From NCBI RefSeq assembly GCF_002964845.1, contig NZ_KZ672965.1, positions 5,797 through 49,586 of the forward strand: 43,790 nt of DNA. The letters are read 5' to 3'. Of the stretch, positions 8,662-18,637 are shown one piece after another. The DNA comes from Thermus tenuipuniceus (lineage in GTDB: Bacteria; Deinococcota; Deinococci; Deinococcales; Thermaceae). The first letter of the stretch is position 1; every line of letters starts with the position of its first letter. The translations under genes and the position numbers were made by a program. The notes under the pieces were generated by a model, which searched no databases, was not told the DNA's origin, and saw only the letters and a program-made list of their open reading frames with translations.

Positions 8662-8683
8662 TTCATGACTTACGAGGTGAGCT

Positions 8684-9154
8684 ATGGCGCGTGAGGTGAA
8701 ACTAACCAAAGCCGGTTACGAGCGGCTCATGCAGCAACTTCTGCAGGAAAGGGAACGCCTGCAAGAAGCTACCCGCATCCTGCAGGAGCTCATGGAGTCC
8801 TCCGACGACTACGACGATTCGGGGCTGGAGGCGGCCAAACAGGAAAAGGCCCGCATCGAGGCCCGGATCGACAGCCTCGAGGACATCCTATCCCGGGCGG
8901 TGATCATAGAGGGGGCCGCCACCGAGGTCATCAGCCTGGGCTCGGTGGTGGAGCTGGAAGACCCCGTCACCGGGGAGCGCCTGGAGGTACAGGTGGTTTC
9001 CCCTGCCGAGGCCAGCGTCCTGGAAACCCCCATGAAGATCTCCGATGCCTCCCCCATGGGCAAAGCCCTCCTGGGCCACAGGGAGGGGGATGTGCTCAGC
9101 CTGGAAACCCCCAAGGGTAAGAAGGAGTTCCGGGTGGTCTCGGTGCGCGGCTAA
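8684..9154 (+). CDS. gfh1: Gfh1, Gre-family RNA polymerase secondary-channel factor
   Basis: 156 residues: an N-terminal antiparallel coiled coil (~1-75) and a C-terminal FKBP-like domain. The coiled-coil tip reads SSDDYDDSG, with aspartates at 41, 42, 44 and 45. Four tip aspartates mark Gfh1, the Thermus GreA paralogue that inhibits transcription and GreA-stimulated cleavage; true GreA has two acidic tip residues. Assigning plain GreA would therefore probably be wrong. The gene has its own strong promoter and a structured leader, and lysS begins 2 nt after its stop. Confidence 0.88.
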   Translation: MAREVKLTKAGYERLMQQLLQERERLQEATRILQELMESSDDYDDSGLEAAKQEKARIEARIDSLEDILSRAVIIEGAATEVISLGSVVELEDPVTGERLEVQVVSPAEASVLETPMKISDASPMGKALLGHREGDVLSLETPKGKKEFRVVSVRG

Positions 9155-9156
9155 AC

Positions 9157-10632
9157 ATGAACGAGCAGACGCGGCAACGCCTACTCAACTTAGAAGCCCT
9201 TGTGGAGGCGGGCTTTCCATCCTACCCCTACCGGTATCCCAAGACCCACAGCGCAAAGGAAATCCTATCCGCCAAGGAGGGGGCTCCCTCGGAAAGCGAG
9301 TGGGAGGAAGAGGTGGCCCTGGCCGGGCGCATCGTGGCCTTGAGGCGCATGGGGAAGGTCACCTTCGCCCACCTCCTAGACGAAAGCGGCAAGATCCAGC
9401 TCTATTTCCAAAAGGACCTCACCCCAAGCTATGAGCTCTTGAAGAAGCTGGACGTGGGGGACATCCTAGGGGTCAAGGGCACGGTCTTCACCACCAAGAC
9501 CGGGGAGGTCACGGTGAAGGTCCTCTCCTGGACCCCCCTGGTGAAAAGCCTCCACCCTCTCCCCGACAAGTGGCACGGGATCAAGGACAAGGAGGTGCGC
9601 TACCGGCAACGCTACCTGGACCTCATCGTAAACCCCGAGGTGCGAGAGGTCTTTCGGCGGCGCACCGCCATGGTGCGCTACGTCCGCCGCTTCTTTGAGG
9701 AGCGGGGGTTTTTGGAGGTGGAAACCCCCATCCTCCAGGCCACCACCGGCGGGGCAGAGGCCAGGCCCTTCAAGACCTACCACAACGCCCTAGACCACGA
9801 GTTTTACCTACGCATCTCCCTGGAGCTTTACCTAAAGCGCCTTCTCGTAAGCGGGTTTGAGAAGGTCTTCGAGATCGGGCGGAACTTCCGCAACGAGGGC
9901 ATCGACCACAACCACAACCCAGAGTTCACCATGCTGGAGGCCTACTGGGCCTACGCCGACTACCAGGACATGGCCAAGCTGGTGGAGGAACTCCTTTCCG
10001 GCCTGGTCCTCCACCTCTTCGGCAGCTACCAGGTCCGCTACCAGGGGCGGGTGCTGGACTTTACCCCACCCTTTAGACGCATCTCCTTCGTGGAGGCCTT
10101 GAAGGAAAAGGCCGGCCTGCCCTTTAACCCCTTGGACCTGGAAAGGCTTAGGATCTTCGCCGACGCCCACCACCCCGAGCTCGCCCAAGTTCCCAGTTAC
10201 AAGCTTCTGGACAAGCTTTTTGGCATTTACGTGGAGCCCGAGCTGCAAGACCCCACCTTTGTCTTTGACTTCCCCCTGGCCATCAGCCCCCTGGCCAAGC
10301 GGCATAGGGAAAAGCCCGGGCTCACGGAGCGCTGGGACCTCTATGCGGGCGGGATGGAGCTCGCCCCCGCCTACTCCGAGCTCAACGACCCCCTGGACCA
10401 GAAGGAACGCTTTTTGGAGCAGGCCAGGCGCAGACGGGAAGGGGACGAGGAGGCCCCCGAGCCCGACGAGGACTTCCTGTTGGCCCTGGAGTACGGCATG
10501 CCCCCGGCGGCGGGGCTGGGCCTGGGCCTGGACCGCCTGGCCATGATCCTCACCGACCAGCCCTCCTTGAGGGACGTCCTCCTCTTCCCCTTGCTCAAAC
10601 CCAAGCGGGAGCTGGTGGAGGAAGAAGCCTAG
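9157..10632 (+). CDS. lysS: Lysyl-tRNA synthetase, class II
   Basis: 491 residues. The N-terminal OB-fold anticodon-binding domain spans ~50-150 and the class II catalytic core follows. Motif 2 is in [20 protein letters not shown] and motif 3 in [27 protein letters not shown] is also typical of LysRS. It charges tRNA-Lys in the cytoplasm. The first residues, MNEQTRQRL, are a normal N-terminus. Co-transcribed with gfh1; the next gene's GTG is 5 nt past the stop. Confidence 0.97.
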   Translation: MNEQTRQRLLNLEALVEAGFPSYPYRYPKTHSAKEILSAKEGAPSESEWEEEVALAGRIVALRRMGKVTFAHLLDESGKIQLYFQKDLTPSYELLKKLDVGDILGVKGTVFTTKTGEVTVKVLSWTPLVKSLHPLPDKWHGIKDKEVRYRQRYLDLIVNPEVREVFRRRTAMVRYVRRFFEERGFLEVETPILQATTGGAEARPFKTYHNALDHEFYLRISLELYLKRLLVSGFEKVFEIGRNFRNEGIDHNHNPEFTMLEAYWAYADYQDMAKLVEELLSGLVLHLFGSYQVRYQGRVLDFTPPFRRISFVEALKEKAGLPFNPLDLERLRIFADAHHPELAQVPSYKLLDKLFGIYVEPELQDPTFVFDFPLAISPLAKRHREKPGLTERWDLYAGGMELAPAYSELNDPLDQKERFLEQARRRREGDEEAPEPDEDFLLALEYGMPPAAGLGLGLDRLAMILTDQPSLRDVLLFPLLKPKRELVEEEA

Positions 10633-10637
10633 CCTAG

Positions 10638-11504
10638 GTGGCGGAAAGGGCTGCCCGCCTCAGCCTCCTGGTGGCCTTGTGGGTCCTGGGGTTAAAGGCC
10701 TTGGCCTACCTCCTCACCGGCTCGGTGGCCCTGCTTTCCGATGCCCTCGAGTCCACGGTGAACGTGGCCGCGGCGCTTTTGGCCCTCTTCGCCATCCGCT
10801 TCGCCCAGCGTCCTCCCGACGAAACCCATCCCTTCGGCCACAGCAAGGCCGAATACTTCTCCGCGGTGCTGGAGGGGGTCCTGGTGGTGCTGGCCGCCCT
10901 TCTCATCGCCAAGGAATCCATCCCCCGCCTCCTTCATCCCAGGCCCCTAGGGGACCTGGGACCGGGCCTCTTGGTCAGCCTCCTGGCTTCCCTGATCAAC
11001 GGCCTTCTTGCCTGGCACCTCCTCCGCCAGGGAAGGCGCTTGCGCTCCCCCGCCCTCACCGCCGATGGGTACCACGTGCTTTCCGACGTGCTCACCTCCG
11101 TGGGGGTGCTGGCCGGGGTGGGTCTCGCCTGGGCCACGGGGTTATGGGTGCTGGATCCCTTGCTGGCCCTTTTGGTGGCGGGGAACATCCTCCTCATGGG
11201 CTTCCGCCTGGTGCGCCAGTCCGTGGGAGGGCTTATGGATGAGGGACTCTCCCCAGCGGAGGTGGGGCGGATCCGAAAGACTATCGCCGAGGCCTTGGGG
11301 GGAAGGGCCCTCGAGGTCCACGACCTCAAAACCCGCAAGGCGGGAAACCGGGCCTTTTTGGAATTCCACCTGGTGGTGCCGGGGTCCATGACCGTGGAGG
11401 AAGCCCACCGGCTCTGCGACGAGCTGGAAAGGGCCTTGGAGGAAAGTTTCCCCGGGCTTGCCGTCACCATCCACGTGGAGCCGGAAAGCGAGCGGAAGCG
11501 CTAA
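10638..11504 (+). CDS. Cation diffusion facilitator family metal transporter
   Basis: 288 residues from GTG 10638. About six membrane helices fill residues ~8-205, and a cytoplasmic ferredoxin-like domain (~210-285) holds conserved His residues ([23 protein letters not shown]-like end). Metal-site motifs: SDALES in TM2, [11 protein letters not shown] in the TM2-TM3 loop, and HVLSD in TM5. CDF proteins export divalent metals by proton antiport; the metal cannot be told from sequence alone. It follows lysS by 5 nt and probably shares its transcript. Confidence 0.9.
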   Translation: MAERAARLSLLVALWVLGLKALAYLLTGSVALLSDALESTVNVAAALLALFAIRFAQRPPDETHPFGHSKAEYFSAVLEGVLVVLAALLIAKESIPRLLHPRPLGDLGPGLLVSLLASLINGLLAWHLLRQGRRLRSPALTADGYHVLSDVLTSVGVLAGVGLAWATGLWVLDPLLALLVAGNILLMGFRLVRQSVGGLMDEGLSPAEVGRIRKTIAEALGGRALEVHDLKTRKAGNRAFLEFHLVVPGSMTVEEAHRLCDELERALEESFPGLAVTIHVEPESERKR

Positions 11505-11601
11505 AGGAAAGGTGGCTTCAGAAAGGTGCTGCCGACAGGCTGGCTTTTCCCCACCAGCGAAGAACTCTTCTAACGCTCTTTTCCTTGGGCGCACAAAAGC
11601 G

Positions 11602-11607
11602 TAGAAT
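11602..11607 (+). promoter_or_regulatory. -10 box for the acyl-CoA mutase operon (TAGAAT)
   Basis: TAGAAT lies 19 nt before the mutase ATG, which would give a leader of about 12 nt carrying the Shine-Dalgarno GGGAGGA (11617-11623). The -35 region (around TTTTCC) is weak. The rest of the 11505-11601 gap shows only a short GCC-GACA-GGC hairpin. Confidence 0.45.
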
Positions 11608-11626
11608 ATGGCCCAAGGGAGGACCC

Positions 11627-13282
<1,656 letters not shown>

Positions 13283-13291
13283 GATTAGCGT

Positions 13292-13711
13292 ATGGACAGG
13301 CGCATACGGGTGCTCATCGCCAAGCCCGGGCTGGACGGCCATGACCGCGGGGCCAAGGTGGTGGCCCGGGCCTTAAGGGATGCCGGCATGGAGGTGATCT
13401 ACACGGGGCTCAGGCAGACCCCAGAGATGATCGTGTCCGCGGCCATCCAGGAGGACGTGGATGCCATAGGGCTATCCATCCTCTCCGGGGCCCACATGCA
13501 CTACTTCCGAGAGGTTAAAAGGCTTTTGGACGAGCAGGGTGCCTCGGACATTCTTCTCTTCGGGGGAGGGATCATCCCCGATGAGGATGTGCCCAGGCTG
13601 AAGGAGCTGGGGGTGGCGGCGGTGTTCGGTCCTGGGACCAGCACCCAGGATATCGTGGACTTCCTCCGCCAGGCGGTGCCCGAGCGCTGGCGGGCCCAGG
13701 GACTGGCCTAA
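13292..13711 (+). CDS. B12-binding small subunit of the acyl-CoA mutase
   Basis: 139 residues, a free-standing cobalamin-binding Rossmann domain. [14 protein letters not shown] carries the DxHxxG motif whose His is the lower axial cobalt ligand; the SxL motif follows (GLSILSGAH) and then the GG motif (LFGGGIIP). It lies 9 nt downstream of the catalytic subunit, and the two together make the complete holoenzyme. The split arrangement resembles IcmA/IcmB and archaeal mutases. Confidence 0.93.
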   Translation: MDRRIRVLIAKPGLDGHDRGAKVVARALRDAGMEVIYTGLRQTPEMIVSAAIQEDVDAIGLSILSGAHMHYFREVKRLLDEQGASDILLFGGGIIPDEDVPRLKELGVAAVFGPGTSTQDIVDFLRQAVPERWRAQGLA

Positions 13712-13747
13712 GGGTCCTCCGGGACGCCGGCTAGGAGGAAAACCCCC

Positions 13748-14236
13748 ATGAAGGCCATCCAGCTCTACTACCCCCCGGAGTGGGCCCACTGCTACGGGTG
13801 CGGCTACCTAAACCCCATGGGCCTCCACCTCAAGACCTACTGGAAGGCGGAAGAGGGCCATAGCGAAACCCGTTTCACCCCTAGCCCCCACCACACCGCC
13901 ATTCCCGGGTTCGTCTACGGGGGGCTCTTGGCCTCCTTGGTGGACTGCCACTCCACCGCCACCGCCGCCGCCGCCAAGGCCCATGCGGAGGGGCTGGATC
14001 TGGAAACCCATCCCTTGCGCTTCGTGACCGCCAGCCTCAAGGTGGACTACCTGAGGCCCACGCCCTTGGGACCCGAGCTGGTCCTGGTGGGCCGGGCCAA
14101 GGAGATTAAGGGGAAAAAGGTGGTGGTGGAAACCGAGCTCTACGCCAACGGGGAGGTAACCGTGCGGGGGGAGGCGGTCTTGGTGCAGATCACCGGGGGT
14201 TTTGGTCAGGAAAATAACGCTCCAAAAGGCGGATGA
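13748..14236 (+). CDS. PaaI-type hot-dog acyl-CoA thioesterase
   Basis: 162 residues with a hot-dog fold. A Cys pair near the N-terminus (HCYGCGYLNP) precedes the main motif GFVYGGLLASLVDCHSTATA, and later LKVDYLRPTPLG and GRAKEIKGKKVVVETEL are typical of the superfamily. It probably hydrolyses a short acyl-CoA; substrate unknown. AGGAGG upstream supports ATG 13748. It is 36 nt downstream of the mutase genes and may serve the same pathway. Its last 47 nt overlap the convergent gene on the other strand. Confidence 0.85.
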   Translation: MKAIQLYYPPEWAHCYGCGYLNPMGLHLKTYWKAEEGHSETRFTPSPHHTAIPGFVYGGLLASLVDCHSTATAAAAKAHAEGLDLETHPLRFVTASLKVDYLRPTPLGPELVLVGRAKEIKGKKVVVETELYANGEVTVRGEAVLVQITGGFGQENNAPKGG

Positions 14237-14531
14237 TCTGGGAAAGGGCCTCGGCCTGAGGCGAGGCCACCAGAACCAGTTCCAGCCAGGCTTCCTCCAG
14301 GGTCTTCTTCAAAGCCCTAAGCTCGGAACCCGGAAACACCCCGCCCAACGCCACCGCCTGGGCACGCTCAAGGCACTCCCGCTTTTCCTCCCAAAGATGC
14401 CGGATTTTTAGTTGGGCGTCGCAAAGGGCTGCTTCCAACTGGTTGATGCGGTCGTGCAAAGGCTTCTCCTCCTGGCGCCTCCTCTCCATCTCCCGCAGGA
14501 TTCGCTTTTCCAGCTCATCATCCCAATGCAT
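14190..14531 (-). CDS. Small coiled-coil protein, unknown function
   Basis: 113 residues from ATG 14531 (MHWDDELEKRIL). It is rich in Glu, Arg and Leu; residues ~4-60 should form a continuous helix/coiled coil (REMERRRQEEKPLHDRINQLE), followed by a second helix ending LLERYFPDQNPR. I recognise no family. A TATCCT box ends 6 nt before this ATG, so I prefer it over the upstream in-frame ATGs at 14537 and 14579. The 3' end overlaps the thioesterase gene convergently. Confidence 0.65.
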   Translation of the reverse strand: MHWDDELEKRILREMERRRQEEKPLHDRINQLEAALCDAQLKIRHLWEEKRECLERAQAVALGGVFPGSELRALKKTLEEAWLELVLVASPQAEALSQIIRLLERYFPDQNPR

Positions 14532-14537
14532 GGCCAT

Positions 14538-14584
14538 AGGATAGAACGTCCCCCAAAGACCCGGGTGTGATCTAAGCACCCGGG
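14538..14584 (-). promoter_or_regulatory. Leaderless -10 box plus palindrome over the -35 region
   Basis: TATCCT (14543-14538) lies 6 nt before the small gene's ATG. A perfect inverted repeat CCCGGGTG - 9 nt - CACCCGGG occupies 14560-14584, exactly where the -35 should lie. It could be a repressor operator, or the terminator hairpin of the VWA gene transcribed toward it from 14692. No T-run follows on the minus strand, which favours an operator. Confidence 0.5.
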
Positions 14585-14596
14585 GTAACCCTAGCC

Positions 14597-14684
14597 TCGC
14601 TGGCCTGATTGCGGCCCCTGGGGATCCAAGAGGAGGGTGTGGGCAAGGGACTTGCTGGGGCCTCCGTTTTCGCCGAGCCAGCGA
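14597..14684. repeat. Nested inverted repeats in the intergenic gap
   Basis: Outer arms TCGCTGGC (14597-14604) and GCCAGCGA (14677-14684) enclose inner arms GGCCCC (14613-14618) and GGGGCC (14657-14662). Both pairs are perfect. The element spans 88 bp and ends 7 nt before the 3' end of the VWA gene. It may be a structured RNA end, a small mobile-element relic or chance in GC-rich DNA. Confidence 0.4.
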
Positions 14685-14691
14685 AGTGACC

Positions 14692-16803
14692 TCACCTGGA
14701 AAAGCCTCGCCGTGCCTCGCTAAAGCGTTCCAGGAGGAAAAGCGCCAGGGCTAAGGCCAGCAGGTAGGGGCGCAGGGGGAGGGGGGAGGACCCAGGTCGC
14801 CCTAGGTCCTCGAGGGCCAGCAACCGCCCGTGGGAAGCCTCGGCCAGGGTTTTGAGAACTGCCTTCCCATCCCTAGGGGTCCACTCCCCGGGCAAGGGGA
14901 AGGCCAGGGGCAAGCGGCGCGGGCCGTCCAGGAGCACCCCCGGAGCCTGGGCCTGGATTTCGTACCGCCCAGGCCCTGTGGGCACCAGGGGCATCTCCTG
15001 GCCCCCGCTTAGGAAAAGCGGGCGCTCCAGGTGGCCCAGAACCACCACCTGCACCCCTTTCCCTTCGGGATAGGCGTATAGGGCCAGGGCCTTTTTGCCC
15101 CCCATGAGGTAGCGGGCAAGGCCGCCCAGAAAAGAAGCCGCGTCCTTCCATCCCCGCCAGGAACGGGAAAGATCCGTGGCCAAGGCGGCCACCCGCCCTT
15201 CCCCCCGCTCTCCTATGGCCAAGATCGCCCGCCCTTCGCTTTCCAAGAGCACTTCCGCCCAGGGCTCGGCCCGGGCCGGGAGGAGAACCGCAAGGGGGGG
15301 TGGGGCAAAGCCCTCGGTGAGGGGGTGGGGCCTGGTCCGCAAGGGGAAGCGGCCTTCCAGGCTCTCCCCCTGGAAGACCTCCTGCCCCTCCCTTAGGAAA
15401 AGCCGGGGAAGTTCCTGGGCGGTGCCGGCCTGGTAGTACCGGCCCCCACCCCGGCGGGAAAGCTCTTGCAAAAAAGCCCGGTCGGCGTCGGCCCCCAGGG
15501 CCATGGCGCTCACCTCGAGGCCCGAGGCCTCCGCCAGGGCCAGGATGGGGTCCTGGGGGTCGGAGATGAGGCCGTCGCTGAGCACCAGGATCCCCTTGCG
15601 CTCCACCGGCACCCCCTGCAAAAGCCGCACCGCCTCCCGGAAAGCGGAGCCCAGGACCGTCCCGCCCCCCGCCTGCACGGATAAGAGGAGGCTTTCTGCC
15701 TCCTTCTTCCCCTGCTCCGTCATGGGCCTGAGAGGGAAAAGAACCCGATGGGTGGAGGAAAAGAGCACCACGCCCAAGTAGTCCTCCTCCGCCGCCGACC
15801 GCACCAGCTCCAAGGCCCCCGCCACCGCCAGGGAAAGCTTCTCCCCCTCCATGCTTCCCGATACGTCCATCACCAGGACCAAGGCCGCCCCCTTGCGGCC
15901 CAGGGGCTTCAGGGGAAGGTCTTCCGGCAAAGCCCGGTCCCAGCCGCCGAAGAAAAGACCCTTGGGGGTGGCGGTGAAAAGAAGGCCGCCGCCTTGGCGG
16001 AGGTATCCCCTCAGGGCCTCCGGAGCCCCCTCGGGAAGGTCCAAGACCCCGAGGCCCACCGCCACCAGGTCGGCCTCGAGGGGCAGGCGGAAGGGACCCT
16101 CCTCCACCTGGAAGCCCTGGACCTCCAGGTAACGGGCCAAGGCCGGGTCCCCCAGCACCAGGGCCTTGCCGCGGTCGGCAGGTTGGAGGCTCACCTGGGC
16201 CTCGCTCCGGCCCCAGGAACCCTCCACCACCGCCCGCACCCCCGCCTTCTCCGTAAGGGGAAAGGTATACACCAGGCTCTTACGCCCCTCCACCCGAAGG
16301 CTTCGTTCCCAAGTCCCTGCGGGGCCCTCCACCCTCAGGCGTGTCTCCACGGAGAGGGGCGCCTCGAGGACCACCCCCACCCCCACCGTCTCCCCGTACA
16401 GGGGGTAAGGCGGGGGGACCAGCTCCACCGCCACATGGGGCTTGGGGGGAACGTAAACCGCATCCAGGGGAAAGGGGGCCGGAATGGGCTCGAAAAGCCC
16501 ATCGGAAACCAGGACCACACGGCTCGGCCTCAGGGCCTCCGCCTCCTGGAAGGCCGCCTTCAGGTCTGTCCTCTCCCCCAGGTCCAGCCTGCGGGCGGTG
16601 GGCGAAGGAAGCCTCGCCGCCCGCTCCGCAAAGGCCACATAGATCACGTCCCTAGGAAGCCTATCCGCCAAGGCGAAGACGCTTTCCCGGGCAGAGGGCG
16701 AGAAGTCCAGAAGGTACACCACCCGCCCCGGCATGGGCCACCTAGGGTCCAGGAAAGCCAAGAAAAGCAGGATGAGGACCCCAACCCTAAGAAGCCGAAG
16801 CAT
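14692..16803 (-). CDS. Tandem von Willebrand factor A membrane protein
   Basis: 703 residues. An N-terminal membrane helix (~5-18) is followed by a degenerate VWA-like domain (~25-120: VYLLDFSPSARES ... VVLVSDGLFEP), a beta-rich segment (~125-205), a GATase-like region (~210-300), and a second VWA domain with an intact metal site, MDVSGSMEG (Asp313, Ser315, Ser317), plus ILVLSDGLISDP. A C-terminal helix lies at ~678-694 (YLLALALALFLLERF). This matches large membrane VWA proteins of unknown function. TAGCAT lies 6 nt before the ATG, so it is probably transcribed separately from ribBA, whose stop is 50 nt upstream. Confidence 0.85.
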   Translation of the reverse strand: MLRLLRVGVLILLFLAFLDPRWPMPGRVVYLLDFSPSARESVFALADRLPRDVIYVAFAERAARLPSPTARRLDLGERTDLKAAFQEAEALRPSRVVLVSDGLFEPIPAPFPLDAVYVPPKPHVAVELVPPPYPLYGETVGVGVVLEAPLSVETRLRVEGPAGTWERSLRVEGRKSLVYTFPLTEKAGVRAVVEGSWGRSEAQVSLQPADRGKALVLGDPALARYLEVQGFQVEEGPFRLPLEADLVAVGLGVLDLPEGAPEALRGYLRQGGGLLFTATPKGLFFGGWDRALPEDLPLKPLGRKGAALVLVMDVSGSMEGEKLSLAVAGALELVRSAAEEDYLGVVLFSSTHRVLFPLRPMTEQGKKEAESLLLSVQAGGGTVLGSAFREAVRLLQGVPVERKGILVLSDGLISDPQDPILALAEASGLEVSAMALGADADRAFLQELSRRGGGRYYQAGTAQELPRLFLREGQEVFQGESLEGRFPLRTRPHPLTEGFAPPPLAVLLPARAEPWAEVLLESEGRAILAIGERGEGRVAALATDLSRSWRGWKDAASFLGGLARYLMGGKKALALYAYPEGKGVQVVVLGHLERPLFLSGGQEMPLVPTGPGRYEIQAQAPGVLLDGPRRLPLAFPLPGEWTPRDGKAVLKTLAEASHGRLLALEDLGRPGSSPLPLRPYLLALALALFLLERFSEARRGFSR

Positions 16804-16809
16804 AGCCTC

Positions 16810-16815
16810 ATGCTA
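16810..16815 (-). promoter_or_regulatory. Leaderless-type -10 box for the VWA gene (TAGCAT)
   Basis: TAGCAT, 6 nt (GAGGCT), then ATG, in the 50-nt gap after ribBA. GAGG could also act as a very close Shine-Dalgarno. No good -35 seen. Confidence 0.5.
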
Positions 16816-16853
16816 GAGGCTTTGGGAAAGCCTGGACCATCCAGGGAACCCCA

Positions 16854-18056
16854 TCAGTCCATCCAGTGCCCCAGCTTCTCCTTTTTGGCCTGGAGGTAAC
16901 GCTCGTTGTGGGGGTTGTCCCCGGCCCGCAGGGGAATGCGCTCCACGATCTCGATGCCGAAACCCGACAGGGCCTTCACCTTGCGGGGGTTATTGGTGAG
17001 GAGGCGCATCTTCCGCACCCCAAGGTCGTAGAGGATCTGGGCCCCCACCCCATAGTCCCGGAGGTCCGGCGGGAACCCCAGGGCCAGGTTGGCCTCCACC
17101 GTATCCAGGCCTTGGTCCTGCAGGTGGTAGGCCCGAATCTTGTTCACAAGGCCGATTCCCCGCCCCTCTTGCCTCAGATAGACCAAAACACCCTTCCCCT
17201 CCTTGGAGATACGCTCCAGAGCCAGATCCCGCTGGAAGCCGCAGTCGCACCTCAGGGAATGCAGGGCATCCCCGGTGAGGCACTCGGAGTGCATGCGCAC
17301 CAGAACAGGTTCCTCAGGGTCCCAGCTTCCCATGACCAAGGCGGCGTGCTCCTCTCCCGTGAGGGTATCCCGGTAGCCCAGGATGCGGAACTCGCCAAAC
17401 CGGGTGGGCAAAAGGGCCTCCGCCTCCCGTTTCACGTAGAGGTCCCCCTTCTCCAGGCGGTAGCGGATGAGGTCGGCGATGGTGCCCACCTTAAGGCCGT
17501 GGCGCCCGGCAAACTCCAAAAGGTCCGGAAGCCGGGCCATGGTGCCATCCTCCTTGAGGATCTCAATGAGGCTCCCCACCGGCCTAAGCCCCGCCAGGCG
17601 CAAAAGGTCCACGGCGGCCTCCGTGTGCCCGGCCCGCCTCAGGACCCCGCCCGGCCTGGCCACCAGGGGGAAGATGTGCCCGGGGCGCCGGAAGTCCTGG
17701 GCGGTGGCCTCGGGATCAGCCAGAAGCCTTATGGTGGCCGCCCGCTCAAAGGCGGAGATCCCCGTGGTGGTCCCCCGGGCATCCACGCTCACGGTGAAGC
17801 GGGTACCTTGGGGATCCTGGTTTCTCTCCACCATGAGGGGCAGGTCCAGGGCCCTGGCCCGCTCCTCCGTGAGTGCCACGCAAAGGAGCCCCCGGCACTC
17901 CTTGAGCATAAAGTTCACCCACTGCGGGGTCGCGTGTTCCGCCGCCATGATGAGGTCGCCCTCGTTTTCCCGGTCCTCGTCGTCCACCAGGATCACCGGG
18001 CGGCCTTGGCGGAGTTCCTCCATGAGTTCCCTGACGCTGGCCAAACCCTCCATCAT
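16854..18056 (-). CDS. ribBA: 3,4-dihydroxy-2-butanone-4-phosphate synthase / GTP cyclohydrolase II
   Basis: 400 residues, a bifunctional enzyme making both riboflavin precursors. The DHBP synthase half (~1-205) has [16 protein letters not shown] and [12 protein letters not shown]. The GTP cyclohydrolase II half (~206-400) has the zinc cysteines in [17 protein letters not shown], and [12 protein letters not shown]. Both sites look complete. The ATG overlaps the ribE stop by 4 nt (ATGA), so the rib genes are translationally coupled. Confidence 0.96.
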   Translation of the reverse strand: MMEGLASVRELMEELRQGRPVILVDDEDRENEGDLIMAAEHATPQWVNFMLKECRGLLCVALTEERARALDLPLMVERNQDPQGTRFTVSVDARGTTTGISAFERAATIRLLADPEATAQDFRRPGHIFPLVARPGGVLRRAGHTEAAVDLLRLAGLRPVGSLIEILKEDGTMARLPDLLEFAGRHGLKVGTIADLIRYRLEKGDLYVKREAEALLPTRFGEFRILGYRDTLTGEEHAALVMGSWDPEEPVLVRMHSECLTGDALHSLRCDCGFQRDLALERISKEGKGVLVYLRQEGRGIGLVNKIRAYHLQDQGLDTVEANLALGFPPDLRDYGVGAQILYDLGVRKMRLLTNNPRKVKALSGFGIEIVERIPLRAGDNPHNERYLQAKKEKLGHWMD

Positions 18057-18637
18057 TCCCCCTTGATTAGCCGCTCCAGGTAACGGGCGATGAGGTCCAC
18101 TTCCAGGTTCACCCCATCCCCCACCTTTAGGCTTCCTAAGTTGGTGACCTTAAGGGTGTGGGGGATGAGGGTGACGAAGAAGTCCTGCCCCTTTAGGCCC
18201 GCCACCGTGAGGGAAACGCCGTTTAGGGCCACGCTTCCCTTCTCGGCAACGTAGCGGGCAAGGTCTTGGGGAGGTCGGAAGAAGTAGTCCTTGGCCCCCG
18301 GGGCCTCCCGGATGGCCACCACCTCCGCCACCCCGTCCACATGCCCGGTGACGAAATGCCCCCCAAGCCGGCCACCCACCTTAAGGGCCCTCTCCAGGTT
18401 GGGCCGGTGCCCTACCCGCCAGGTGGGGGCGGTGCGGCGCAGGGTTTCCCGAGCAAGCTCCACCCAAAAACCACCCTCGTCCACCTCCACTGCGGTGAGG
18501 CAGACCCCATCCACCGCCACCGAATCCCCCACCTTGAGGTCCGAAAGCACTTCCCTGGCGGTGATCCTGACCCTGAGGAAAGGACCCTCCCGAACCTCCA
18601 CGATCTCGCCGGTTTCCTCCACCAATCCCGTGAACAT
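18053..18637 (-). CDS. ribE: Riboflavin synthase, alpha chain
   Basis: 194 residues starting [10 protein letters not shown], the near-universal N-terminus of the family, which rules out an in-frame start at 18682 inside ribD. Two lumazine-binding beta-barrels are visible as an internal repeat: [17 protein letters not shown] and, about 95 residues later, [30 protein letters not shown] marks the junction. It dismutates two 6,7-dimethyl-8-ribityllumazines to riboflavin. Its ATG overlaps the ribD stop (TGATG). No lumazine synthase gene (ribH) is in this cluster. Confidence 0.96.
   Translation of the reverse strand: MFTGLVEETGEIVEVREGPFLRVRITAREVLSDLKVGDSVAVDGVCLTAVEVDEGGFWVELARETLRRTAPTWRVGHRPNLERALKVGGRLGGHFVTGHVDGVAEVVAIREAPGAKDYFFRPPQDLARYVAEKGSVALNGVSLTVAGLKGQDFFVTLIPHTLKVTNLGSLKVGDGVNLEVDLIARYLERLIKGE

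Noticed and set aside
8684-9154. Plain GreA assignment
   Set aside because: Four aspartates at the coiled-coil tip (DDYDD) fit Gfh1, not GreA.
11505-11626. B12 riboswitch upstream of the mutase genes
   Set aside because: No B12-box-like sequence and only ~120 nt of space; just a -10 box and a Shine-Dalgarno are visible.
15748-18083. Long plus-strand open frames opposite the VWA gene and ribBA
   Set aside because: The minus-strand products have intact motifs (VWA metal site; DHBP synthase and GTP cyclohydrolase II). The plus-strand frames are low-complexity shadows.
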